Source: Actinomycetes bacterium
Lineage (GTDB): Bacteria > Actinomycetota > Acidimicrobiia > Acidimicrobiales > Palsa-688
Direction: 5' to 3'
NCBI GenBank assembly: GCA_021846485.1
Contig: JAJZWW010000009.1
Span: 1 to 21,627, forward strand
DNA length: 21,627 bases
The notes under the pieces are model-generated. The model searched no databases. It was given only the letters and a program-made list of their open reading frames with translations, and was not told the DNA's origin. This document shows positions 15,297 through 21,627 of this stretch, piece after piece (the stretch's first letter is position 1; the number at the start of each line of letters is the position of its first letter). The translations under genes were made by a program, and so were the position numbers.

Positions 15297-18200
15297 TCAG
15301 GGGATCGGGTGGGGCCGGCCGCCGGTGATGGGTAGGCGGGCCCGGCTGAGTGTTCCGGCGAGCAGCGCGGCGACGAGGGGTAGTCCGACTATCACGATGG
15401 CGAGCAGTCCCCAGGGGACGACGAGGTGCAGCTGGGAGGACGGTGTGAGTTGGTTGACGACGCCGACGTGGGTGCCGGGGTTGACGTCCCCGTTGATGAT
15501 GGTCTGTGGGCTCGCGGACGCGTTGGTGCCGATGATGTAGGCCACGGCGGGGACGAAGCCGGCGATGGTGCCGAGCAGGGCGCCGAGCCCGGCGACGACC
15601 GCGGCTCGGGACGCTGAGAGCATCCGCCGGGTGCGGGGGTTCGCGCCGACGGCATCGAGGGTGCGCAGGTCGTCGGTGCGGTCGGCGTTGGCGAGGCCGG
15701 TGGCGATGGCGGCGGCGGCGATCGCGACCAGCGCGGCGAGCAGGATCAGGGCGAGCATCGCGGCGAGTCCTTTTTGGTGGTAGCCGGATTCGACGGTGAA
15801 CACCTGTGGTGGTGGTTGCAGCAGGCCCGGGTGGGCGAGGTCGACCTTGACCAGTGCCGCCAGGAGGGCTTGTTGGTTGGTGCTGGTCGGCAGCCGGGTG
15901 GTGGCGGCGAGCACTCCTGGCGGGGTGGCGCCGATACCGAGGCGCTGTGCCAGGGGAGGGGGGAGGATGACCTCGGCGGGCGCGAATGGCGAGCTCAGCA
16001 GGGCGGCGGGCACGGTGACGGTACGGGTGCGTGCCTGGTTGCCGGTTTGGGTGACCAGGTCGAGCCCGGCGCGGCCGGCGTGCAGCGCCCAGTTGTCGAC
16101 GACGAGTGCCTTGCCGGCGGCGAGGGCCGCCGCCGGCTCGGTGAGGGCCGCGGCCGGCTCTCCGGTGAGCGCCGGTAGGGCGTGGGGGCCGGCCACGATC
16201 GCCGTGCCGAGCAGGGTCGCGGTGTCGCGGGTCGTGCGGGCCTGGCCTGCGGGCACGTGCGGGATTACTTGCAGCCCGCAACCGGGGCCCGACGCGCTCC
16301 CGTCGGCTCGGATTGTGCAGCGCCCTGGGGTCTCGACGAGTACGACGCTGCTGGCCGGGAGGGTGTTGCGGAGCGCGTTGGCGACACCGGCGAGCCCGAC
16401 GGGCGAGGTTCGGGCCGTTTGGACGAGCACGTCGCCGTAGGGGAGTGACGGCCGGTAGCTGGCGGCGCCGGCGGCGGCGTGGCTGTTGACGGCGATGAGC
16501 GCGGCGACGCAGCCGATCACCGCGGCCATCACCGCGGCGGTGGCCGGCGCGGCGGAGCTGCGGTTGCGGCCGGCGTCGCGCAGCGCCAGGCGCGGTGCGA
16601 GCGGCAGGCGGCCCGCGACGCCGGTGACCAGCACCAGCAGGGTGGGGGTTGCCACGACGAGACCGAGCTCCATGAGCGCCACGCCGGCGAGGATGAGCCC
16701 GGTGTTGCGGTGGTCGGTGGCTCCGAGGAGGGCGACTGCGACGCCGAGCCCGGCGACGGCGACCGCGATGATCGGCACGTGCAGGCGCGCCCGATCCCGG
16801 GGACGGCGCGCTGCGAGGGCGGCGACAACGTCGGTGCGCCCTGCGGTGCGCGCCGGCATCCACGCGGCAGCGAGGGCGGTGACGACGCCCACGGCGGCGA
16901 TCAGTGCCAGTTGCGACGGGCGCACCCCGAGCGGGCCGGGACGGTCGGTGGTCAACAGCCCGAGCAACGGCTCGGCGACCCGCACGGCGACCGTGGCGAC
17001 CACGACCGATCCGAGCCCGGCGAGCGCGCCGAGCAGCACGGCGTTGGCGAGCACCGCGGCCCGCAGGGCGGCCCGGGTGCCCCCGGCCGCAGCGAGGAGC
17101 GCCAAGGTCCGCTCCAAGCGTCGGCCCATCACGGCGAAGGCCGGGCCGGCGAGGAGCACGATCTCGAGCAGGCCGAGCCCGGCGACGAGGGCGATGACCG
17201 CGTCGACGGCCCGGGTCGTGCCGGTGGGGCCGCCTTGGAAGTGGACCGCAGACGGTGGTGGGGGGTGCTCGTCGACGTAGCGGGATTGGACGACGAAGCC
17301 CGCCGCGTTGAGGCGCCGCACGGCGGCCCAGATCACGGGGCGACGGGTCACGGCGAGGTAGTCGACGTTGGGGGTCGTGCCTGCAGGTGACGGCACGGCC
17401 GAGGGGGCCGTCCACGCCTGGGCATCTCGACGCTTCGAGGGGCTGGTGGCGATCCCAACGACCCGGAATGAGCGGTTCGGCGTCGCTGTGCGCAGCACGC
17501 CGCCGACGTGCGCGCCGGTCTGGCGTGCGACGTAGGGGGTGATCACCGCCTCCCCGGGACCGCTCGGCAGGTGGCCCGAGACCAGCGGCGCGAGCGGAGC
17601 GGCGATCGGGTCGCTCAACGCGACCCCGCAGCGTCCCGGCCGGAGTGCTCGGCACCGGCAGAAGGGGCCGCCGGCCCACGCCGCGTGGCGGGCATCATGG
17701 GTCACGAGCAGGCCGGCCGCGCCCGCGTCGCAGCGCGCCCGCAACAGGCGCAGCACCTCCTCGCCGGTGTGCGAGTCGAGCGCCCCCGTGGGCTCGTCCG
17801 CGAGGATCAGGCGCCGGTCGCCGACGACCGCCCGCGCGATCGCGACCCGCTGCTGCTGGCCGCCGGAAAGATCGTCCGGGTAGCGGTCGGCGAGGCCCGC
17901 CAAGCCGACCTCCGCCAGCGCCTCGGCCGCCGCGGTGCGAGCGGCGCGCAGGGAGGCACCGTCGAGCTCGAGTGGCAGCATCACGTTCTCGACCGCGGTA
18001 AGGGACGGGATCAGGTTGAGGGCCTGGAAGACGTAGCCGACCGAACGCCGCCGCAGCCGGGCGAGCGCACCGGGAGACAGCCGGGCAAGGATCCGGCCCT
18101 CGACGCTCACGGTCCCGCCTGTGGGCGCGTCGAGACCCCCGGCGAGGTTGAGCAGCGTCGACTTCCCCGAACCCGACGGCCCCATCACGGCGACCATCTC

Positions 18201-18302
18201 CCCCACGCCGACCTCCAAGGACACGTCGGCGATGGCGGCGACCTGCGTCGCTCCCCGCCCATGCACCCGCCGGACGTGATCGACGACGAGCACCGTGCTC
18301 AC
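15297..18302 (-). CDS. ABC transporter: ATPase fused in frame to an N-terminally truncated FtsX-like permease
   Basis: This 1001-residue product starts at GTG 18302 (GTGA overlap with the PadR stop). Residues 1-210 are a complete MacB/LolD-type ATPase: Walker A GPSGSGKST (41-49), Q-loop YVFQALN, signature LSGGQ (145-149), Walker B LILADE and His202. The usual end of such ATPases is missing. After a Cys/Arg-rich joint (about 211-228) the frame enters the extracytoplasmic domain of an FtsX-type permease (ITPYVARQTGAHVG...). Nine membrane segments and a second large outer domain then follow, ending ...GRPHPIP. Ten segments are usual, and it is the first one that is absent. Normal MacB fusions keep that helix directly after the ATPase. 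I infer a deletion that removed the ATPase tail, the permease start and the junction between two genes. The ATPase may still work; transport is doubtful. Confidence 0.75.
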   Translation of the reverse strand: MSTVLVVDHVRRVHGRGATQVAAIADVSLEVGVGEMVAVMGPSGSGKSTLLNLAGGLDAPTGGTVSVEGRILARLSPGALARLRRRSVGYVFQALNLIPSLTAVENVMLPLELDGASLRAARTAAAEALAEVGLAGLADRYPDDLSGGQQQRVAIARAVVGDRRLILADEPTGALDSHTGEEVLRLLRARCDAGAAGLLVTHDARHAAWAGGPFCRCRALRPGRCGVALSDPIAAPLAPLVSGHLPSGPGEAVITPYVARQTGAHVGGVLRTATPNRSFRVVGIATSPSKRRDAQAWTAPSAVPSPAGTTPNVDYLAVTRRPVIWAAVRRLNAAGFVVQSRYVDEHPPPPSAVHFQGGPTGTTRAVDAVIALVAGLGLLEIVLLAGPAFAVMGRRLERTLALLAAAGGTRAALRAAVLANAVLLGALAGLGSVVVATVAVRVAEPLLGLLTTDRPGPLGVRPSQLALIAAVGVVTALAAAWMPARTAGRTDVVAALAARRPRDRARLHVPIIAVAVAGLGVAVALLGATDHRNTGLILAGVALMELGLVVATPTLLVLVTGVAGRLPLAPRLALRDAGRNRSSAAPATAAVMAAVIGCVAALIAVNSHAAAGAASYRPSLPYGDVLVQTARTSPVGLAGVANALRNTLPASSVVLVETPGRCTIRADGSASGPGCGLQVIPHVPAGQARTTRDTATLLGTAIVAGPHALPALTGEPAAALTEPAAALAAGKALVVDNWALHAGRAGLDLVTQTGNQARTRTVTVPAALLSSPFAPAEVILPPPLAQRLGIGATPPGVLAATTRLPTSTNQQALLAALVKVDLAHPGLLQPPPQVFTVESGYHQKGLAAMLALILLAALVAIAAAAIATGLANADRTDDLRTLDAVGANPRTRRMLSASRAAVVAGLGALLGTIAGFVPAVAYIIGTNASASPQTIINGDVNPGTHVGVVNQLTPSSQLHLVVPWGLLAIVIVGLPLVAALLAGTLSRARLPITGGRPHPIP

Positions 18303-18922
18303 CCTCGGCGTCCTCGGGCCGGGTGGGCCACCCGCACCGCGTCGCCAGCCCCGGAGGACCCGGCACCGGGCTCGTGTGGGGAGCTGTTCCGGTGGCGTAA
18401 CAGGCGAGTCTCGGAGTGGTCCAACCAGCGCAGCTCGGCCTCTGCGGCGAAGATCAATGAGTCGGCGACCAGCAGCCACGACAGGTCGTCGCCGGCGTGC
18501 TCGCGGGCCCGGGTGTAGCCCTGGAGCGCTTGCAGCGTCGAACGGCGCTGGGTCTGGATCACCGCGCTCACATCGACCTCGGGGCGGGTGACCGCCAGGG
18601 CCAGCTTGATCGCGAGCTCGTTTCGTGGCGGCGCACCCGGCGCGACGGCCGTCGCGAACCACTCGTCGACGTGTCCCCGGCCAGAGGGGGTGATCCGGTA
18701 GATCCGCTGACCTTCGTCGCCCAACTCGTTGTCGCCGCCGCGCGTGCGGTAAGGCACCTCCTCGATGAACCCGTCGCGGGTCAAGCGGCCGAGGGTCGTG
18801 TACACCTGCCCGATGTTGAGCGGCCAGGTCGAGCCGGTCGTCGCCTCGAACTCTTGGCGCAGCTGGTAGCCGTGCATCGGCGTCCCAGCGAGCAGCGTCA
18901 GCAGGCCGTACTTGATGGACAC
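18299..18922 (-). CDS. PadR-family transcriptional repressor
   Basis: This 207-residue protein has an N-terminal PadR winged HTH (IKYGLLTLLAGTPMHGYQLR, then IGQVYTTLGRLTRDGFIEE for the recognition helix and wing) and a C-terminal Vir_act_alpha_C-type helical dimerisation domain (ALQGYTRAREHAG, AEAELRWLD). The GTG at 18922 is fixed by the ribosome site GGGAGG six bases upstream and by the PadR domain beginning at residue 2; a longer open frame upstream is not coding. The stop overlaps the start of the ABC gene by GTGA, the typical PadR-ABC pairing where the regulator senses a substrate of the transporter. A perfect palindrome over its own -10 box suggests autorepression of the whole operon. 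The last 25 residues are low complexity. Confidence 0.92.
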   Translation of the reverse strand: MSIKYGLLTLLAGTPMHGYQLRQEFEATTGSTWPLNIGQVYTTLGRLTRDGFIEEVPYRTRGGDNELGDEGQRIYRITPSGRGHVDEWFATAVAPGAPPRNELAIKLALAVTRPEVDVSAVIQTQRRSTLQALQGYTRAREHAGDDLSWLLVADSLIFAAEAELRWLDHSETRLLRHRNSSPHEPGAGSSGAGDAVRVAHPARGRRG

Positions 18923-18938
18923 TCCCCACCTCCCGGTT

Positions 18939-18958
18939 ACCCGGTATGTATACCGGGT
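18939..18958. promoter_or_regulatory. 20-bp perfect palindromic operator for PadR
   Basis: ACCCGGTAT and ATACCGGGT form perfect 9-base arms around GT, with a core resembling the ATGT/ACAT half-sites of PadR operators. It lies 17 bases upstream of the PadR start codon and covers the -10 box, so a bound dimer would block RNA polymerase. Confidence 0.75.
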
Positions 18959-18975
18959 AGGGTGAAGATGGTCAA
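18947..18975 (-). promoter_or_regulatory. sigma-70-type promoter of the padR-ABC operon
   Basis: On the minus strand TTGACC (18970-18975) and TATACA (18947-18952) are separated by exactly 17 bases, close to the consensus and unusual for such GC-rich DNA. Transcription would start near 18940, leaving a short leader of about 18 bases that holds the GGGAGG ribosome site at 18929-18934. Confidence 0.75.
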
Positions 18976-19028
18976 GCACCTCTTCAGGCAGCGCGCCGCC
19001 CGGTACCTTCCAGTCCAGTCGGAGAGGC

Positions 19029-19077
19029 TCAGGCGGGGAAGCCTGACCCCCGCCGGCTAGATACCGCGGCGGCGGGG
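19029..19077 (-). terminator. two hairpins after the ClpX-finger gene, possible terminator
   Basis: TCAGGC/GCCTGA (19029-19034 with 19041-19046) and CCCCGCCG/CGGCGGGG (19048-19055 with 19070-19077) lie just past the stop of the gene at 19081. There is no T-tract, so termination strength is uncertain. Confidence 0.35.
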
Positions 19078-19080
19078 CCC

Positions 19081-19551
19081 CTACTCGGTGCTGTCGTCCC
19101 CTCGGGCCTGGCCTAAAAGGCCAGCCACCCGCCGGGCGAGCCGGTCGAGTTGGCGCTGCACCTCCAAGAGCGCCGCGGCCATGTCTGCTGCGTCGGCCCC
19201 CGTTGACACTGCCGGGGCGGTGACCATCCACGCGCCTCGCCCAGCTTCGGTAACCCGCTGCTCGGTCCATCCCAGCTCGGCCGCCAACTCGGCAACGGTC
19301 GGACGCCGGCCGAGTCGTTCAGCAAGGACACGCTGGGTCTCTCGCCAGGCACGTTGATCGTCGGTCAGCGGAGGGGGCCCGGCGGCCTCGGGTTGCTCGA
19401 TGCCCTCCTCCTCCATGATGTCAACGCACAGCTGGATGCACTCGTTGCAGATGTAGACACCCGGTCCGGCGATCAACTTGCCCACCTGCTTCTGGGCCTT
19501 GCCGCAGAACGAACACTTGACCAGATCGCTGCTCTCCCCGAACTTCGCCAC
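19081..19551 (-). CDS. stand-alone ClpX-type zinc finger protein with a sigma-region-3-like HTH
   Basis: The first 48 residues are almost identical in style to the N-terminal domain of ClpX (KFGESSDLVKCSFCGKAQKQ, LIAGPGVYICNECIQLC), with the four zinc cysteines 13, 16, 35 and 38. In ClpX this domain dimerises and recruits adaptors and substrates. The AAA+ motor is absent: there is no Walker A or B, and the protein is only 156 residues. Residues 78-105 (ERLGRRPTVAELAAELGWTE...) look like the helix-turn-helix of sigma-70 region 3. Residues 122-147 form an amphipathic, coiled-coil-like helix. GTG 19551 is preferred because GGGGGGAG precedes it and ClpX-like sequence starts at once; ATG 19605 would add 18 residues. 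A role as ClpXP adaptor, decoy or DNA-bound partner is inference. The stop is TAG. Confidence 0.85.
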   Translation of the reverse strand: MAKFGESSDLVKCSFCGKAQKQVGKLIAGPGVYICNECIQLCVDIMEEEGIEQPEAAGPPPLTDDQRAWRETQRVLAERLGRRPTVAELAAELGWTEQRVTEAGRGAWMVTAPAVSTGADAADMAAALLEVQRQLDRLARRVAGLLGQARGDDSTE

Positions 19552-19682
19552 GCTCTCCCCCCATCGGTCGCGACCATCATCCTGGTCCGCGGGTGCCCTG
19601 TCCATGACGAGCGGGCCCGAGGCGTACGGCGTCCCATCCGGGGAACCCGTTACGGTGATCGCTAGGGCGACGGAGGAAGCGT

Positions 19683-19727
19683 GGGCTCGGCGTCCCGCAG
19701 GGGTGCGCTCTGCGGGACGCCGAGCCC
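19683..19727 (-). terminator. 18-bp perfect inverted repeat, terminator of the resolvase gene
   Basis: GGGCTCGGCGTCCCGCAG (19683-19700) and its exact complement (19710-19727) enclose a 9-base loop. The hairpin begins 7 bases after the resolvase stop codon. The flank toward lower coordinates is not T-rich (ACGCTTCC), so it would act as a GC-rich terminator without a strong U-tail. It also insulates the ClpX-finger gene from read-through. A recombinase-related role is conceivable but unsupported. Confidence 0.6.
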
Positions 19728-19734
19728 GCTGCTG

Positions 19735-20350
19735 TCAGCTGGCCGTGACGAGCGGCCCGTTGTCGGCGCGGGAGCGGTCTCGTTCACGTCCCATGGCCCG
19801 GTAGACAGTCGAGCGCGCCACGCCGAACAGTTCGGCGACCTCGGCGGTGCTGTACTCCCCGCCGTGGATGAGCGAGACCAAGTGGGCTTCCTGGCGGCGG
19901 CTGAGCTTGGGTTGCTTGCCACGCAGGTGCCCCTTGGCCTTGGCGACCTTCATGCCCTCCCGGGTGCGCAGGCGGATCAGGTCGGCCTCGAACTCGGCCA
20001 CCATGGCCAGCACGTTGAACAGCAACCGCCCGACTGCATGGGTCGGGTCGTAGACCGACCCGCCCAGACTGAGCCGCACTGAGCGGGCGGTGAGCTCGTC
20101 GACGATGGCTCGGGCGTCGGGCAGGGAGCGGGCGAGACGGTGGAGCTTGGTGACCACGAGGGTGTCGCCGGCCCGACAGGCGGCGAGCGCCTCGTGCAGC
20201 CCGGGCCGGTCCCGGTTGGTGCCGGTCAGGCCATGCTCGACGTAGATCCGCTCCGCCGCCACCCCCAGCCCGGCCAGCGCGTCGCGCTGGGCGGTCAGGT
20301 CCTGGGCGTCGGTGGAGCATCGGGCGTTACCCGACGAGCAGCGCGCTCAT
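19735..20350 (-). pseudogene. serine resolvase/invertase, frameshifted before the catalytic serine
   Basis: From ATG 20350, which has a strong ribosome site (GGGAGG, 6 bases spacing), the frame reads MSALLVG and then stops at TAA (20327-20329). Removing one base there restores GYARCSTDAQDLTAQRDALAG followed by AAERIYVEHGLTGTNRDRPG. The remainder is a normal small serine recombinase of about 204 residues: VTKLHRLARSLPDA, LGGSVYDPT, MVAEFEADLIRLRTREGM, and a C-terminal HTH_7-type domain, AEVAELFGVARSTVYRAMGR. The catalytic serine is the one in ARCSTD. The part still readable from GTG 20262 lacks it, so a product from that start could bind DNA but not cut it. Such enzymes resolve or invert DNA in transposons and phages. 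The insertion may be real decay or a sequencing error. Confidence 0.85.
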
Positions 20351-20425
20351 GGCGCACCTCCCTGGTCCGGCCGGCCCGGAGACATCCCCCGGTCACCGGC
20401 AGCAGCCGCAGCCGCTGCGTCTGCG

Positions 20426-20434
20426 ATACGGTAT
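20426..20434. promoter_or_regulatory. short inverted repeat in the resolvase / toxin-antitoxin divergent promoter region
   Basis: ATAC-G-GTAT lies about 40 bases upstream of the antitoxin start, in the -40 area of the predicted promoter. This is a plausible but weak candidate operator for the HTH antitoxin. Confidence 0.25.
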
Positions 20435-20460
20435 TCGCGACGGGAAAGCGACGGAGAAGC

Positions 20461-20466
20461 TAGACT
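20461..20466 (+). promoter_or_regulatory. -10 box placing transcription start at the antitoxin ATG (leaderless)
   Basis: TAGACT fits the actinobacterial TANNNT -10 element and ends exactly 6 bases before ATG 20473, so the first transcribed base would be the A of the start codon. No ribosome site at normal distance exists; GGAG lies 16 bases away. No clear -35 box is seen. Confidence 0.5.
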
Positions 20467-20472
20467 GACGTC

Positions 20473-20811
20473 ATGCCCAGCGCGTTCGCCGACGAGGCGA
20501 TCCGCATCTATGAGGCCGCCCACCTTCCCGACAGGCTCATCGCCGAGGCGGTCGGCGCCAAGCCGAGCACGGTGCGGGACTGGCTCGCCGGGCGCAGCTC
20601 CCCGACCGGCGAGCGGGCACGGCGGGTCGCCGAGCTCGCTGAGATCACCGACCGCCTCGCCCGGGTGGTCGACGCTCGCTACATCCCGGTGTGGATGCTC
20701 AAACCGGTCGAAGCGCTCGATGACCGCACTCCGACCGAGATGATCGCAGCCGGGGAGGCCCGAGCCGTCGCCCGCCTCGTCAGCAGCCTCGAATCCCCCG
20801 GCGCTGCCTGA
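20473..20811 (+). CDS. Xre/MbcA/ParS-type antitoxin (partner of RES toxin)
   Basis: This 112-residue protein has an N-terminal helix-turn-helix (residues about 8-40, LIAEAVGAKPSTVRDWLAGR) and a C-terminal toxin-binding domain of the antitoxin type once called DUF2384. The latter contains AEITDRLARVVDARYIPVWMLKPVEALDDRTPTEMIAAGEARAVARLV; the WMLKPVEAL..RTP.E.I..G pattern is characteristic. The antitoxin caps the active site of the RES toxin and represses the operon through its HTH. The toxin gene follows after 10 bases on the same strand, the standard order. The start appears leaderless, with a TAGACT box six bases upstream. Confidence 0.88.
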   Translation: MPSAFADEAIRIYEAAHLPDRLIAEAVGAKPSTVRDWLAGRSSPTGERARRVAELAEITDRLARVVDARYIPVWMLKPVEALDDRTPTEMIAAGEARAVARLVSSLESPGAA

Positions 20812-20821
20812 AACCGTCGGG

Positions 20822-21349
20822 TTGACCCTCGACGTCGACCCGATGACGGTCACCGGGCGGTGGTGGCGCCACGTCCCAGCCGGAGCCGACCCACTCCGCC
20901 GCCCCAGCCCGCCCGGCGACAACCGATGGCAAAGGGGATCGCTCGTCGACGCCCTGTACCTCGCCGAAGACGAGGCTTGCGCCTGGGCTGAGTGGTACCG
21001 CCACCTCGCCGAAGCAGCCATCCCGCCGGCCAGCGCGCTGCCTCGTGACTTGTGGTGCTACGAGGTCACGGCCCTCGATGTGGCCGACCTCTCCGATGCC
21101 GCTCGACTCGCCCGAATTGGCCTCAGCGTGCCCCGACCGGGAAGACGTGGATGGCGTCCCTACCAAGCCGTCGGTGAACAACTCCACCACGACGGCTGGC
21201 GTGGACTCATTGCCCCCAGCGCAGCCCGCCCCGCCAGCCTCGTCCTCGCCGTGTTCATCCCCGCCGGCGGGCCGCTCGGCGACGTGGTCCCGATCGCCTC
21301 GACGCAGGTCGCCGATGTTCCCGTGCCGCCGACGGGCATGAGGACGTGA
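20822..21349 (+). CDS. RES-domain toxin (NAD+-degrading, MbcT-like)
   Basis: This 175-residue RES family toxin belongs to a group in which characterised members (MbcT, ParT) consume or use NAD+ to poison the cell. Family landmarks are Arg16 in RWWRHVPAG, Tyr46 and Glu57 in ALYLAEDEACAWAEWYRHL, and a Ser in APSAARPASLVLAVF, matching the Arg-Tyr-Glu-Ser set that builds the pocket. The start is uncertain: TTG 20822 follows the antitoxin stop by 10 bases, while ATG 20843 would remove seven residues and still keep the RES core. Neither has a good ribosome site, so translational coupling to the antitoxin is likely. The gene appears intact. Together with the antitoxin it is a stability module expected in an accessory region. 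Confidence 0.85.
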   Translation: MTLDVDPMTVTGRWWRHVPAGADPLRRPSPPGDNRWQRGSLVDALYLAEDEACAWAEWYRHLAEAAIPPASALPRDLWCYEVTALDVADLSDAARLARIGLSVPRPGRRGWRPYQAVGEQLHHDGWRGLIAPSAARPASLVLAVFIPAGGPLGDVVPIASTQVADVPVPPTGMRT

Positions 21350-21372
21350 CCGCTGCGCCCGGAAGCGGATCC

Positions 21373-21423
21373 CCTGTGGGCACCCACAGGCGTTCGGTCG
21401 CGACCACCCCTACAGCGCAGGGG
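21373..21423. terminator. hairpins between convergent genes, possible bidirectional terminator
   Basis: CCTGTGGG-CA-CCCACAGG (21373-21390) lies 24 bases after the toxin stop. A second, weaker stem, CCCCT/AGGGG (21407-21411 with 21419-21423), lies just before the stop of the convergent gene. No long T-tract follows either. Confidence 0.45.
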
Positions 21424-21435
21424 TTGGGTACTGCG

Positions 21436-21627
21436 TCAAGGTTCGGCCGCCGCGGCGTCGCGCACCGCGCCGCCCAGCCACTGCTGCACCTCCCGCCAGC
21501 CGCGTAGCCGGACGATCATCAGGTCGGGCCGCTGCTCAGCGAGGGCATCCACCCGCTGGGCGCTCTTGGCGTGGGTGGTCCACGCCCAGCGGACGATGTG
21601 CTCTCGGTCGGTGAAGATCGTCCATAG
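21436..21627 (-). CDS. C-terminal 63 residues of an unknown protein (runs off the window)
   Basis: An open frame enters from the right edge and stops at TGA 21436-21438. The readable end is rich in Trp and Arg (IFTDREHIVRWAWTTHAKS, then RPDLMIVRLRGWREVQQWL). Third positions are mostly G or C and the frame is convincing, but I recognise no family and the N-terminal domain is outside. It is convergent with the toxin gene. Confidence 0.6.
   Translation of the reverse strand, partial: LWTIFTDREHIVRWAWTTHAKSAQRVDALAEQRPDLMIVRLRGWREVQQWLGGAVRDAAAAEP

Noticed and set aside
18303..18929. N-terminal extension of the ABC fusion to 1210 residues
   Set aside because: These residues are an out-of-frame reading of padR. 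The GTG at 18302 overlaps the padR stop and begins exactly at the ATPase domain.
10065..21627. Second copy of the tRNA-Thr 3' end as the far attachment site
   Set aside because: By eye no direct repeat of the GGTTCGAGTCC segment was found, so no element boundary is claimed.
1..21627. CRISPR arrays, rRNA genes or riboswitches
   Set aside because: No regularly spaced repeats and no recognisable rRNA or riboswitch core were seen on either strand.

Overview
The window is very GC-rich DNA with tightly packed genes, frequent GTG starts, mostly TGA stops and several 4-base ATGA/GTGA gene overlaps. Together with actinobacterial-looking proteins (glutamate decarboxylase, Rv1272c/Rv1273c-like ABC pair, ClpX-type zinc finger, RES/Xre pair), this points to a member of the Actinomycetota. 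The class is not certain; Acidimicrobiia is a guess.

Left part (1-9991), ordinary chromosome, all on the minus strand: the N-terminal part of a UDP-glucose 6-dehydrogenase, translationally coupled to an upstream aldo/keto reductase; a glutamate decarboxylase gene cut by a single in-frame TAG; a polytopic GT-C-type glycosyltransferase; a low-specificity threonine aldolase; and a two-gene heterodimeric ABC exporter whose genes overlap by GTGA and whose motifs predict one degenerate ATP site.

Middle part (9992-15300), integration hotspot: a tRNA-Thr(UGU) gene followed by a convergent tyrosine integrase, an excisionase-like HTH gene and two small unknown genes. Then comes about 1.1 kb with no convincing gene, a damaged and an intact copy of an actinobacterial LolA-like protein, and a frameshifted lipoprotein gene. 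The far attachment site of the element was not found.

Right part (15297-21627), accessory: a PadR repressor with a very clear promoter and a 20-bp palindromic operator over its -10 box. It is coupled by GTGA to an unusual ABC gene in which an intact ATPase is fused in frame to an FtsX-like permease that has lost its first membrane segment. Next are a stand-alone ClpX zinc-finger protein with a sigma-region-3-like helix-turn-helix, a serine resolvase gene broken by one extra base just before its catalytic serine, and a RES/Xre toxin-antitoxin pair that looks leaderless. The window ends in the C-terminal part of an unknown gene.

A recurring theme is interrupted genes: one nonsense codon, one single-base insertion, two frame breaks at runs of six C (minus strand), one truncated paralogue and one deletion fusion. 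Either this locus is decaying around an integration hotspot, or part of the damage is sequencing error in homopolymers. The window alone cannot settle which.
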